Of a stretch of 10,548 bases of DNA, positions 1 through 6,234 are shown piece by piece. Positions within the stretch are counted from its first letter, which is position 1. Every line of letters starts with the position of its first letter. The stretch comes from Pseudomonadota bacterium. GTDB lineage: Bacteria; Pseudomonadota; Alphaproteobacteria; Sphingomonadales; Sphingomonadaceae. The DNA lies in NCBI GenBank assembly GCA_023433305.1, contig JAEZCZ010000090.1, forward strand, positions 1-10,548. Reading direction: 5' to 3'. The notes under the pieces were generated by a model. The model ran no database searches. It saw only the letters and a program-made list of their open reading frames with translations, and was not told where the DNA came from. The position numbers were made by a program, and so were the translations under genes.

Positions 1-126
1 ATCGGCCTGACCCGCCAGGACACGATCGCCTATGCCGCGTCGGTCATCGACGTGGTCGTCCAGCTCGAGCGACGCGACGGCCGCCGCCGCATCGCCGACA
101 TCGCGTGGAGCGGTGCGCTAGTATAA
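1..126 (+). CDS. C-terminal fragment of a VirB11-like secretion/conjugation ATPase (partial)
   Basis: An open frame enters from the left edge and ends at a TAA at 124-126, giving the last 41 residues of a protein. The tail contains DVVVQLERRDGRRRIADI. This resembles the C-terminal strand-and-arginine segment of VirB11/TrbB-type hexameric ATPases, which power type IV secretion or conjugation at the inner membrane. The Walker A and B motifs would lie upstream, outside the window, so the assignment rests on this short tail only. CpaF/TadA or GspE relatives share a similar tail and are the main alternatives. The gene ends about 150 bp before a convergent catabolic gene. If the VirB11 call is right, the left border of the window is the end of a conjugation/T4SS locus. 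Confidence 0.5.
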   Translation: MGLTRQDTIAYAASVIDVVVQLERRDGRRRIADIAWSGALV

Positions 127-194
127 GCCCCCTCTTGCGGCCCGCGCCGGGCAGGCTAAGAGCTTGGATCATACCCGCGCACTACTCTGAGAAT

Positions 195-207
195 AGGGCC
201 GGGCCCT
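195..207. repeat. 13-bp palindrome AGGGCC-G-GGCCCT
   Basis: This is a perfect odd-centred palindrome in the gap between the VirB11-like gene end and the NTF2-like gene end. As RNA it could form at most about five base pairs around a 3-nt loop. Its last two bases are shared with the next inverted repeat (206-225), so the two structures compete. Confidence 0.5.
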
Positions 208-225
208 TCCGGGTCGCTCCGGAAG
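206..225. repeat. Inverted repeat CTTCCGG-N6-CCGGAAG
   Basis: Two perfect 7-bp arms flank a 6-nt loop. It lies about 80 bp past the stop of the VirB11-like gene and could be a weak terminator or transcript-end hairpin for it. No T-run follows on either strand, so rho-independent termination is not well supported. Confidence 0.45.
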
Positions 226-233
226 CACTTCGC

Positions 234-270
234 GCCGTCGCCGCCCACCACCCCCCCGGGCGGCGACGGC
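234..270 (-). terminator. Strong GC hairpin downstream of the NTF2-like gene; terminator candidate
   Basis: A perfect 13-bp stem (234-246 pairs with 258-270) encloses an 11-nt loop that contains a run of seven C on the plus strand. It begins 10 bp past the stop codon of the minus-strand NTF2-like gene, the usual place for a terminator. The minus-strand sequence after the stem has no T-run, so it may stabilise the 3' end or act with Rho rather than as a classic intrinsic terminator. It could also serve the convergent VirB11-like transcript. Confidence 0.5.
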
Positions 271-280
271 CTTCCTCCCA

Positions 281-835
281 TCACCAGGGATCGCTGGTCT
301 GCAAGTCGAACGGGCGCGTGTCGGCCGGCGGCGGTGCGTGGCGCGGCCGCATCGGCATCGTGCGCTCTCCCTTCCAGGGAATCTGGTCGGCCTGGGTCCA
401 GGCGTTGACGTGCAAGCGGTAGAACTTCCATCGGCCGTCCCGCTTGACCAGGCGGTCGTCGCGCGTGCCGATGCCGAACACGAAGTTCGTGTTGTAGTCC
501 GCGTTCCACTGGATGATCTGGAAGAAACAGCGGACCCGCGCACCCTCGGGCTTCGGGTCCATGATGAAGTGGTTCATCATGTGCTGACGGCCGTACCACC
601 AATGCTGCCGGTCGTACCACAGCTTGCGCAGGTTCTCGCGAATGGCGGCATGGCCTTTCACCTTGCCCTGCCACAGGTGATCGAACTCCGCGTCTTCGGC
701 GAAAGTGGCGATCGCCTGCTCCTCGTCCGCCAGGTCTATCCCCCAGGCATAGCGCGCGAAAAGCTCCTCGATCTCGGCGCGATCCTCGACCGGCATGATC
801 TCGGGAACGCCATTGGGCCACGGATTCTCCGACAC
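281..835 (-). CDS. NTF2-like / SnoaL_4-type family protein (cytoplasmic)
   Basis: This 184-residue protein has no signal peptide and is probably cytoplasmic. Residues 17-160 follow the SnoaL_4/scytalone-dehydratase-like pattern of the NTF2 fold: an early helix EIEELFARYAWGIDLAD (21-37), then FAEDAEF (45-51), GHAAIRENL (61-69), QHMMNH (84-89) and a late strand block RDGRWKFYRLHVNAW (132-146). Candidate pocket residues by position are Tyr29, Asp34 and His85. Family members are small dehydratases, isomerases, dioxygenase beta-like subunits or binding proteins, so the reaction cannot be stated. The start is a GTG at 835, chosen because GGGAG (843-847) sits 7 nt upstream. The gene diverges from the carotenoid oxygenase gene across 80 bp, so both may answer to the same regulator. 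The C-terminal 25 residues are proline- and arginine-rich and look unstructured. Confidence 0.85.
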   Translation of the reverse strand: MSENPWPNGVPEIMPVEDRAEIEELFARYAWGIDLADEEQAIATFAEDAEFDHLWQGKVKGHAAIRENLRKLWYDRQHWWYGRQHMMNHFIMDPKPEGARVRCFFQIIQWNADYNTNFVFGIGTRDDRLVKRDGRWKFYRLHVNAWTQADQIPWKGERTMPMRPRHAPPPADTRPFDLQTSDPW

Positions 836-861
836 TCTTGTTCTCCCTCAATGCGCACTCT

Positions 862-876
862 TGCCAAACCTTGGCA
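862..876. promoter_or_regulatory. Palindromic operator candidate TGCCAA-ACC-TTGGCA between divergent genes
   Basis: A perfect 6-bp inverted repeat with a 3-bp spacer lies midway in the 80-bp gap, 26 bp before the NTF2-like GTG and 39 bp before the oxygenase ATG. Size and position suit a dimeric repressor or activator controlling both genes. No regulator gene is adjacent in the window, and no convincing -35/-10 pair was found around it, so the role is an inference. Confidence 0.45.
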
Positions 877-915
877 GGCACGGTTCAACTCGCTGGATAA
901 CAAAGAGAGAGAGCG

Positions 916-2319
916 ATGCCCGAGATTTTTCACCCTTACGCGAGTTTCGGACACCAGAGCCGCCGGCCGATGCGATTCGAGGCCGACGTATTCGAATGCG
1001 AAGTCGAGGGCGAGATTCCGAAGGAGCTCGAGGGCGCCTATTACCGTACCGGCGCCGACCGGCAGTTCCCCAGCCTCGAGAACGACATCATCCTCAACGG
1101 CGACGGTCTCGCGAGCATGTTCCGGTTCGAGAACGGGCACGTCAGCTTCCGCAGCCGGTACGTGCAGACGGAACGCCTGAAGCGCGAACGCGAGGCGCGC
1201 CGGCGACTTTACGGTGTTTATCGCAACAAGTTTACCGACGACGAGAGCGTCTCGAACCTCCCGCAGCGCGACAACACCGGCAACACCAACGCCTTCAACC
1301 ACCACGGCCAGCTTTACATGCTGCGTGAGGATTCGCACCCCTATCGGCTCGATCCCGAAACGCTTGAAACGGTAGAGCTCGGGCAGTTCGGCGGTCTCGG
1401 CACGACCGCGCTGACCGCACACCCCAAGATCGACCCCAGGACCGGCGAATGGTGGAGCTACGGCGTGTTCGCGCGCGGAGAGCCGACCACCGACGCCAGC
1501 CTCCATGTATTCGACCGCGACGGCCGGCTGATCCGCGAGGAATGGTTCCAGACGCCGTTCCCGGGCCTCAGCCACGACTGGGGCGTGACGCGCGAGCACC
1601 TGGTGTTCCCGATCATGCCGCTCACCGCCAGCGAGGCGCGGATCCGCAGCGGCGGCGCTTATTACGAGTACGATCCGGACCTGCCGAGCAAGTGGGGCGT
1701 CATGCCCCGCAACGGCACGCCCGATCAGATGCGCTGGTTCGATATCCCGGGCATCGTGATGGGACACGTCATGAATGCCTACACCGAAGGCAGCCTGGTC
1801 CACGTCGATACTCCGGTCAGCCCAGGCAACTGCTTCTGCTTCTTCAAGGACAAGCACGGCAATTTCCCGACGCCGCCCGAGGCCGTCACTCAGATCACGC
1901 GCATCACCTTCGATCTGTCGAAGCCCGACGCCGACGCGGTCACGCTTCACCCGGTCCAGGGCGCGCTCGGCGACATGCCGAAGATGGACGATCGCTACGC
2001 GATGGAGAAATACCGCGTCGGCTATTTCGCCTTCCGCGACTTCCCGCGCATGGGCGTGGCGCAGATCGACTGGGAGACCGAGGAGCTCAGGTTCCACGAT
2101 CTCGAGGCTGCCGCGGCTCAGGAGCCGCTGTTCGTGCCGCGCAGCGCGGACTCGCCCGAAGGCGACGGCTACATCCTCACCGTGGTCGACCGCTTCGCCG
2201 AAAAGCGCACCGACCTGCTGATTCTCGACGGCAACGACGTCAGCCGCCCCGCGCTGGCCACCGTCAAACTGCCCTTCGCGCTGCCGATGGCATTCCACGG
2301 TAGCTGGATGGCGGCGTAA
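916..2319 (+). CDS. Carotenoid-oxygenase-family dioxygenase (CCD / lignostilbene dioxygenase-like)
   Basis: This 467-residue protein is full length for the family of non-haem Fe(II) enzymes that split C=C bonds of carotenoids, apocarotenoids or stilbenes with O2 to give carbonyl products. The four iron-binding histidines appear in order in family contexts: His169 (TAHPKIDPRTGE), His220 (PGLSHDWGVT), His284 (MGHVMNAY) and His461 (FHGSW). The N-terminal PKELEGAYYRTG (35-46) and NGDG (61-64) are also typical. No signal peptide is present, so it is cytoplasmic or membrane-associated. The ATG at 916 follows a purine-rich GAGAGAGAG stretch (905-913). The YRNKFTDD segment (102-109) and absence of a long N-terminal extension favour the bacterial lignostilbene-dioxygenase-like branch over plant-like CCDs. 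By eye, a lysine used by LsdA to hold phenolic substrates appears to be Arg137 here, so the substrate may differ. A DksA-like gene follows by 22 bp. Confidence 0.93.
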   Translation: MPEIFHPYASFGHQSRRPMRFEADVFECEVEGEIPKELEGAYYRTGADRQFPSLENDIILNGDGLASMFRFENGHVSFRSRYVQTERLKREREARRRLYGVYRNKFTDDESVSNLPQRDNTGNTNAFNHHGQLYMLREDSHPYRLDPETLETVELGQFGGLGTTALTAHPKIDPRTGEWWSYGVFARGEPTTDASLHVFDRDGRLIREEWFQTPFPGLSHDWGVTREHLVFPIMPLTASEARIRSGGAYYEYDPDLPSKWGVMPRNGTPDQMRWFDIPGIVMGHVMNAYTEGSLVHVDTPVSPGNCFCFFKDKHGNFPTPPEAVTQITRITFDLSKPDADAVTLHPVQGALGDMPKMDDRYAMEKYRVGYFAFRDFPRMGVAQIDWETEELRFHDLEAAAAQEPLFVPRSADSPEGDGYILTVVDRFAEKRTDLLILDGNDVSRPALATVKLPFALPMAFHGSWMAA

Positions 2320-2341
2320 CCTCTTCGTTCAGGAGCCCACG

Positions 2342-2668
2342 ATGACCGATACCCAAGCTGCCCGCCGCCGGCTCGAAGCCCAGCTCGCCGAGCTTGAGGA
2401 CCGTCTGCAGCGCATCGAGCAGGACCTCGCCGAGCCGGCCGACCCGGATTCCTCCGAACGCGCGGTGCAAATGGAGGACGACCAATCGCTCGAAGGCCAG
2501 GCTGCCGTGATCTCCGACGGGATCGCGTCGGTCCGCCGTGCTCTCGAGCGCATCGACGATGGCACTTACGGCGAATGCGTGAAGTGCGGGCGCGAAATCA
2601 GCGATGGCCGCCTCGAAGCCCGGCCTGAGGCCGCGCTCTGCATCGAGTGCGCGAGCGCGGCGGCCTAA
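2342..2668 (+). CDS. Short DksA/TraR-family C4 zinc-finger protein
   Basis: This 108-residue protein has an N-terminal helical, probably coiled-coil part (residues 4-70, heptad-like LEAQLAELEDRLQRIEQDL) and a C-terminal DksA/TraR zinc finger. The zinc ligands are Cys79, Cys82, Cys100 and Cys103, within GTYGECVKCGREI and LCIEC. DksA proteins enter the RNA polymerase secondary channel and tune initiation, often with ppGpp. The coiled-coil tip motif of E. coli DksA (DxxDxA) aligns with DSSERA (36-41), with Glu in place of the second Asp. It is shorter than E. coli DksA (151 aa), as many alphaproteobacterial paralogues are. The start is supported by AGGAG (2331-2335) 6 nt upstream. With only 22 bp after the oxygenase stop, co-transcription is likely. 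Its target is unknown; it may be a local or global transcription modulator. Confidence 0.9.
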   Translation: MTDTQAARRRLEAQLAELEDRLQRIEQDLAEPADPDSSERAVQMEDDQSLEGQAAVISDGIASVRRALERIDDGTYGECVKCGREISDGRLEARPEAALCIECASAAA

Positions 2669-3540
2669 ACGCGGGTCACTCGCCGCACGAACCCCGCCAC
2701 CATCCGCTCGACCACCTTGATGCCGGTGCCGATGCACTGCGCGGGGCTGAGGTGGTTATGGCCCGACAGGAAGCGCATCTCGGGATAGGTGCCATGGGCC
2801 TCGCCCCAGGAGCCGACGAACTGCGTGGCTTGGCGCTGGAAGTCCTCCGGATCGAATTCGGAGACGGTCAGCATCAGCGGGATGGCGGTCTCGATCAGCC
2901 CCGCCATGGATGAGGCGGCTCCCCAGCCTGCCGGATCTTCGCCGTAATAGGCCTTGTGGAACTCGTTGGGCGCGCAGCTCAGCGTGTCGTAGATGCCGCT
3001 CATCAAGATCGCCCCGGCAATGCCGCCGCCCTCGGCCACGTGATGCGCCTGATGCGCGACATAGCCGGCGACATGCGCCGCGCCCGCCGACTGGCCAGAC
3101 AGCACGATCTTGTGCGGGTCGCCGCCGTATTGCGCGATGTTGGCCTTGAGCCAGCGCACCACCGCGGCCAGGTCTTCCGGACCTGCGGGAAACTTGTGCT
3201 CGGGCGCGAGGCGATAGGTGATCGTTACCCCGACGAAGCCCTCGAGCGCCGCGAAGGTGCCGATGTTGTCGTAGAACGGCGTCTCGGCCGACCGCTTGTC
3301 GCCCATCACGAAGCCGCCGCCGTGGACGAACACCAGCACCGGCGCGCCTTGCGTGTCCTTCTTGCGGAACACGTCGAGCTTGTGCCGCTCGTGCTCCCCG
3401 TAGGCGAGGTCGCGCGTCACCTCGACGTCGGGATCGCTGCCCCTGGCCATCGCTGCGAAGATCTGCGTCGTTCCGCCGAGCATCGCCGGGGTCAGGTCGG
3501 GGCCGAGGCTTTCCAGCTTCGCGCGCAGGTCAGGCGTCAT
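2665..3540 (-). CDS. Alpha/beta hydrolase, HSL-type esterase/lipase
   Basis: This 291-residue cytoplasmic hydrolase matches the hormone-sensitive-lipase/arylacetamide-deacetylase group that cleaves carboxyl esters. The oxyanion-hole motif HGGG is at residues 73-76, the nucleophile Ser151 lies in GQSAG (149-153), the acid is probably Asp230 in SEFDPEDF, and the base is His261 or His263 in SGHNHLS. TYRLAPEHKFPAG (108-120) is a family hallmark. An ATG 12 nt upstream (3552) is in frame, but the ATG at 3540 is preferred because GGAG lies 6 nt before it. The start overlaps the end of the alcohol dehydrogenase by 11 nt, so translation is probably coupled; it is the last gene of the ALDH-ADH-hydrolase operon. 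Its stop overlaps that of the convergent DksA-like gene. It may release an esterified alcohol or acid for the operon's dehydrogenases; this is inferred. Confidence 0.9.
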   Translation of the reverse strand: MTPDLRAKLESLGPDLTPAMLGGTTQIFAAMARGSDPDVEVTRDLAYGEHERHKLDVFRKKDTQGAPVLVFVHGGGFVMGDKRSAETPFYDNIGTFAALEGFVGVTITYRLAPEHKFPAGPEDLAAVVRWLKANIAQYGGDPHKIVLSGQSAGAAHVAGYVAHQAHHVAEGGGIAGAILMSGIYDTLSCAPNEFHKAYYGEDPAGWGAASSMAGLIETAIPLMLTVSEFDPEDFQRQATQFVGSWGEAHGTYPEMRFLSGHNHLSPAQCIGTGIKVVERMVAGFVRRVTRV

Positions 3541-4645
3541 TCGCATCTCCATTCATCAGCAGCACCGGCTTGATCGCCTTACCCGAGTGGGCGTCCTCGA
3601 AGGCGCGGGCGATCTCGGTGAAAGGGTAGAAAGTCAGCAGCCGGTCGAACGGGAAGCGGCCCTGCCGCCAGAATTCGACCAGCTTGGGTATGAAGAGGCC
3701 CGGGTGCGCGTCGCCGCCGAGGATGCCGCGAAGCTGCTTGCCGCCGGCCAGCATCGCGAACATCGGCGGCTTCCAATCGCCGAGCGGAGCGGCGACGAAG
3801 CCGGCGGTGCCGTTCATGGCGAGGCATTCGAGCGCGGCGGTGTGCGCGGCCGGGGCGTTGGCCGTGTTGAAGCTGAAATCGACGCCGCGGCCGGTCACGC
3901 CGCGAATCTTCTCCGCTACGCCGTCCTCGTCGGCGCGGATCGCATCGGTCGCTCCAAGTTCGCGCGCCAGCTCGAGCCGTTCGGGCACCAAATCGACCGC
4001 GACGATCCGCTTCGCCCCGACCAGCCGCGCCGCGATCACCGCACTGAGCCCGACGCCGCCGACACCGAACACCGCGATCGTATCGCCGAACCCGACCTTG
4101 AGCGCCTCGATCACCCCGCCGGCACCGGTCACCACGCCGCAGCCGAGCGGGCCGAGCTTCTCGAGCGGCAGGTCCTTGTCCATCTTCACGGCAGTGCGTT
4201 CGGGCACGATCGCATGGCTGGCAAAGCTCGACTGGCCGAAGAAATGCGAGTGAACGGCTTCCCCCCCACGCTCATCGGCCAGCGCGGTCGAACCATCGAG
4301 TCGCTTGCCGCCAAAGCACAGCGGCATCGCGAGATCGCAATAAGTCGGTCGGTTGGCACGACAGCTCGGGCACTGCCCGCAAGAGCTTCCGCTGAGGATC
4401 ACGTGATCGCCGACCGCGAAGCCCCGCACGCCCTCACCCAATTTCTCGACCACGCCCGCGCCTTCATGCCCGAGCACGATCGGCTGCGGTGAATGGCGCC
4501 CGGGATGTTCGTGCAGATCGGTATGGCAGATGCCGGTCGCGACGAGGCGGATGCGCATCTCGCCCGCGCGTGGCTCTTCTTGCTCGAGCTGCTCGAGCGT
4601 CGGCGCGTCGCCTGTGCCGCGGCTGACGGCGGCGGTGATCCTCAT
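3530..4645 (-). CDS. Zinc-dependent alcohol dehydrogenase, benzyl/aryl-alcohol type (MDR family)
   Basis: This 371-residue medium-chain dehydrogenase probably oxidises a primary, possibly aromatic or allylic, alcohol to the aldehyde with NAD+, or runs in reverse. Catalytic zinc ligands are Cys40 (GICHTDLH), His60 with Glu61 (GHEGAGVVE) and Cys169 (LGCG). The structural zinc site is Cys89, Cys92, Cys95 and Cys103. The Rossmann motif is FGVGGVGLSA (193-202), and Asp218 at the end of the second strand favours NAD over NADP. The layout resembles XylB-type benzyl alcohol dehydrogenases and class III-like ADHs. The frame stays open far upstream into the ALDH gene, but the family start is the ATG at 4645. 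That ATG overlaps the ALDH TGA as ATGA, a sign of translational coupling; only a weak GGGA-type Shine-Dalgarno precedes it. The 3' end overlaps the hydrolase start by 11 nt. Confidence 0.93.
   Translation of the reverse strand: MRITAAVSRGTGDAPTLEQLEQEEPRAGEMRIRLVATGICHTDLHEHPGRHSPQPIVLGHEGAGVVEKLGEGVRGFAVGDHVILSGSSCGQCPSCRANRPTYCDLAMPLCFGGKRLDGSTALADERGGEAVHSHFFGQSSFASHAIVPERTAVKMDKDLPLEKLGPLGCGVVTGAGGVIEALKVGFGDTIAVFGVGGVGLSAVIAARLVGAKRIVAVDLVPERLELARELGATDAIRADEDGVAEKIRGVTGRGVDFSFNTANAPAAHTAALECLAMNGTAGFVAAPLGDWKPPMFAMLAGGKQLRGILGGDAHPGLFIPKLVEFWRQGRFPFDRLLTFYPFTEIARAFEDAHSGKAIKPVLLMNGDANDA
3547..3550 (-). promoter_or_regulatory. Ribosome binding site GGAG deciding the hydrolase start
   Basis: On the minus strand GGAG is followed by 6 nt and the ATG at 3540. 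The site lies inside the last codons of the alcohol dehydrogenase gene and overlaps the alternative ATG at 3552, which itself has no Shine-Dalgarno sequence at a proper distance. Confidence 0.6.
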
Positions 4646-6108
4646 GCGCCGGGCTTCCCGAGATGATGGTCGTTCTGGATGTCGGCGACCGGCCCGTGCT
4701 GCGACAGCAGGCTCTTGCGGCGCAGGAAGCGGCGCAGGCTCTCGGGCCCGATGCGCGGTGCCCCGTAGCCGGACCAGCCGAAGCTGTCCGAGCCGAAGGT
4801 GCGCAACTTGGCAAACGTCAGGAAAGTATCCTGCAGGAAGATTCCGCCCGCATTGATGCGCCGGCCGATCGCCTTGGCTTCCTCGATATCGCCCGCGATG
4901 ACGCTGGCGGTGAGGCCGAAAGGCGTGTCGTTGGCGAGCCCGATCGCCTCTTCGGTATCGGAATAAGCCATTACCGGGATGCAGGGGCCGAAGGTCTCGT
5001 CCTGCATGATCAGCATGTCGTGGGTCACGCCGGTCAACACCGTCGGACGAAGGTAGAGCCCGCCGCCGATAGTCTCGATCTCCCCGCCCGTCAGGATCGT
5101 GGCACCTTTGGCAACTGCGTCGTCGAGGTGCCTTTTGACGATGTCCGCCTGCGGCGCGAACGTGAACGGTCCGATATGCCCGGCGCGTGGATCGTCGGCA
5201 TTGAGGCGCACCGCCTCGGCCTTTTCGACCAGCCTCGCGACGAACGCATCGTGCACGCTCTCGTGCACGTAGACCCGCTCGACCGAATAGCAGACCTGCC
5301 CGGTTGCATAGACCGCGCCGCGCAGCACCGCCGTCGCCGCGCGCTCGAGATCGGCGCTCGCGGTCACCACGCAAGGATCCTTGCCGCCAAGCTCGAGATT
5401 ACAGGGGATGAGCCGTTCGGCGCACGCGACTGCCACCTTGCGGCCCGTGGACACCGAGCCGGTGAAGCAGATCGTGTCCGCCTCGGCGATCACCGCCTGC
5501 CCGACGTGCCCTGGGCCGGTCACGTAGTCGAACACGGCCGCCAACTCGGGCACCTCGCGAACGGTCTGGAACAACGTCTCGATCACCCGCGGCGTGACTT
5601 CGCTCGGCTTGAGCAGCACGGCGCTACCGGCGAACAGCGCCGGCACGGCGTCGAGCAGCGCGAGCATCAGCGGCGCGTTCCAGGGGCTGATGACGCCGAC
5701 GATCGGATAGGCGACGACTTGGCTTTCGACCTCCACCGTCGGCATCGAGCTGCTCATGCCCTGCCATTTCAGGCTTTCGAATGCCTTGGGCGCATCCTCC
5801 AGCCAGCCGGCGATGTTGCCCATCGTGATGAAGCCCTGCAGGTACGAGGTGTGGCAGCCGCCGGTGTCGACCGCGTCGGCCTCACCGATGTCCGCCGCGC
5901 GCTGCTTCACCGCGCCCAGCCAGCGCGCCATGACCGCGCAGCGTCCGTCCACGCCCATCGCTTCCCATGCCGGCTGGTTGGCGCGAAGCCGTGCGGCTTT
6001 TTCGGCAACGTCGCTGGCGCTCGCCACTGTCAGATCAAAATCGATCTGTCCCGTTCGCGGGTTGCGTACCTCGAGCATTGCTTCCTGTGCCAGAGCCGCC
6101 GACGCCAT
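4642..6108 (-). CDS. NAD(P)-dependent aldehyde dehydrogenase (ALDH superfamily)
   Basis: This 488-residue cytoplasmic enzyme is full length for the ALDH superfamily and oxidises an aldehyde to the carboxylate. Visible motifs in order are the oxyanion Asn144 in SPWNAP, the cofactor-binding Lys167 in LLKPSE, FTGS (215-218), the general base Glu239 in LELGGKDP, the nucleophile Cys273 in GQVCYSVERV, and ETFGP (371-375). The start is set at ATG 6108 because GGGAG (6115-6119) is 6 nt away; the in-frame GTG at 6111 is only 3 nt from that site. It is the first gene of an ALDH-ADH-hydrolase operon and overlaps the ADH gene by 4 nt (ATGA). The pairing with an aryl-alcohol-type ADH suggests a two-step alcohol-to-acid route or disposal of an aldehyde made by the nearby oxygenase. 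The exact substrate cannot be read from the sequence. Confidence 0.94.
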   Translation of the reverse strand: MASAALAQEAMLEVRNPRTGQIDFDLTVASASDVAEKAARLRANQPAWEAMGVDGRCAVMARWLGAVKQRAADIGEADAVDTGGCHTSYLQGFITMGNIAGWLEDAPKAFESLKWQGMSSSMPTVEVESQVVAYPIVGVISPWNAPLMLALLDAVPALFAGSAVLLKPSEVTPRVIETLFQTVREVPELAAVFDYVTGPGHVGQAVIAEADTICFTGSVSTGRKVAVACAERLIPCNLELGGKDPCVVTASADLERAATAVLRGAVYATGQVCYSVERVYVHESVHDAFVARLVEKAEAVRLNADDPRAGHIGPFTFAPQADIVKRHLDDAVAKGATILTGGEIETIGGGLYLRPTVLTGVTHDMLIMQDETFGPCIPVMAYSDTEEAIGLANDTPFGLTASVIAGDIEEAKAIGRRINAGGIFLQDTFLTFAKLRTFGSDSFGWSGYGAPRIGPESLRRFLRRKSLLSQHGPVADIQNDHHLGKPGA

Positions 6109-6156
6109 CACTCTCTCCCGGTCTGTTTGAGTGTTGGGTTAATCCGACCGGTGCAT

Positions 6157-6177
6157 CGGCGATAGCCACAATCGCCG
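6157..6177. promoter_or_regulatory. Inverted repeat CGGCGAT-N7-ATCGCCG upstream of the ALDH operon; operator candidate
   Basis: Two perfect 7-bp arms are separated by 7 nt. The site lies 48-69 bp before the ALDH start, in the 192-bp gap shared with the divergent Q-rich gene. Its 14-bp centre-to-centre arm spacing, more than one helical turn, is compatible with a dimeric regulator. No promoter elements could be assigned confidently to the ALDH side. It is distinct from the palindrome at 862-876, so the two catabolic units need not share a regulator. Confidence 0.4.
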
Positions 6178-6234
6178 CGCCGCTCGCTCCGGCCCGAGTC
6201 TGGCGCGATTGGACGTGATTGTGCGCTGCGGCAA

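Noticed and set aside
251..257. Run of seven C as a possible frameshift or phase-variation tract
   Set aside because: It lies between genes in the loop of a hairpin, and no coding frame would be restored or broken by changing its length.
736..2298. 520-codon minus-strand frame opposite the carotenoid oxygenase
   Set aside because: The plus-strand product has all four iron-binding histidines in family context; the antisense translation resembles no family.
3530..5374. Apparent 614-aa fusion in which the alcohol dehydrogenase frame stays open into the ALDH gene
   Set aside because: The upstream part is a shifted reading of the ALDH gene and does not resemble any domain. The family-typical start at 4645 with ATGA overlap explains the data.
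4663..6165. 500-codon plus-strand frame opposite the ALDH gene
   Set aside because: The minus strand carries every ALDH catalytic and cofactor motif; the plus frame is a composition artefact.
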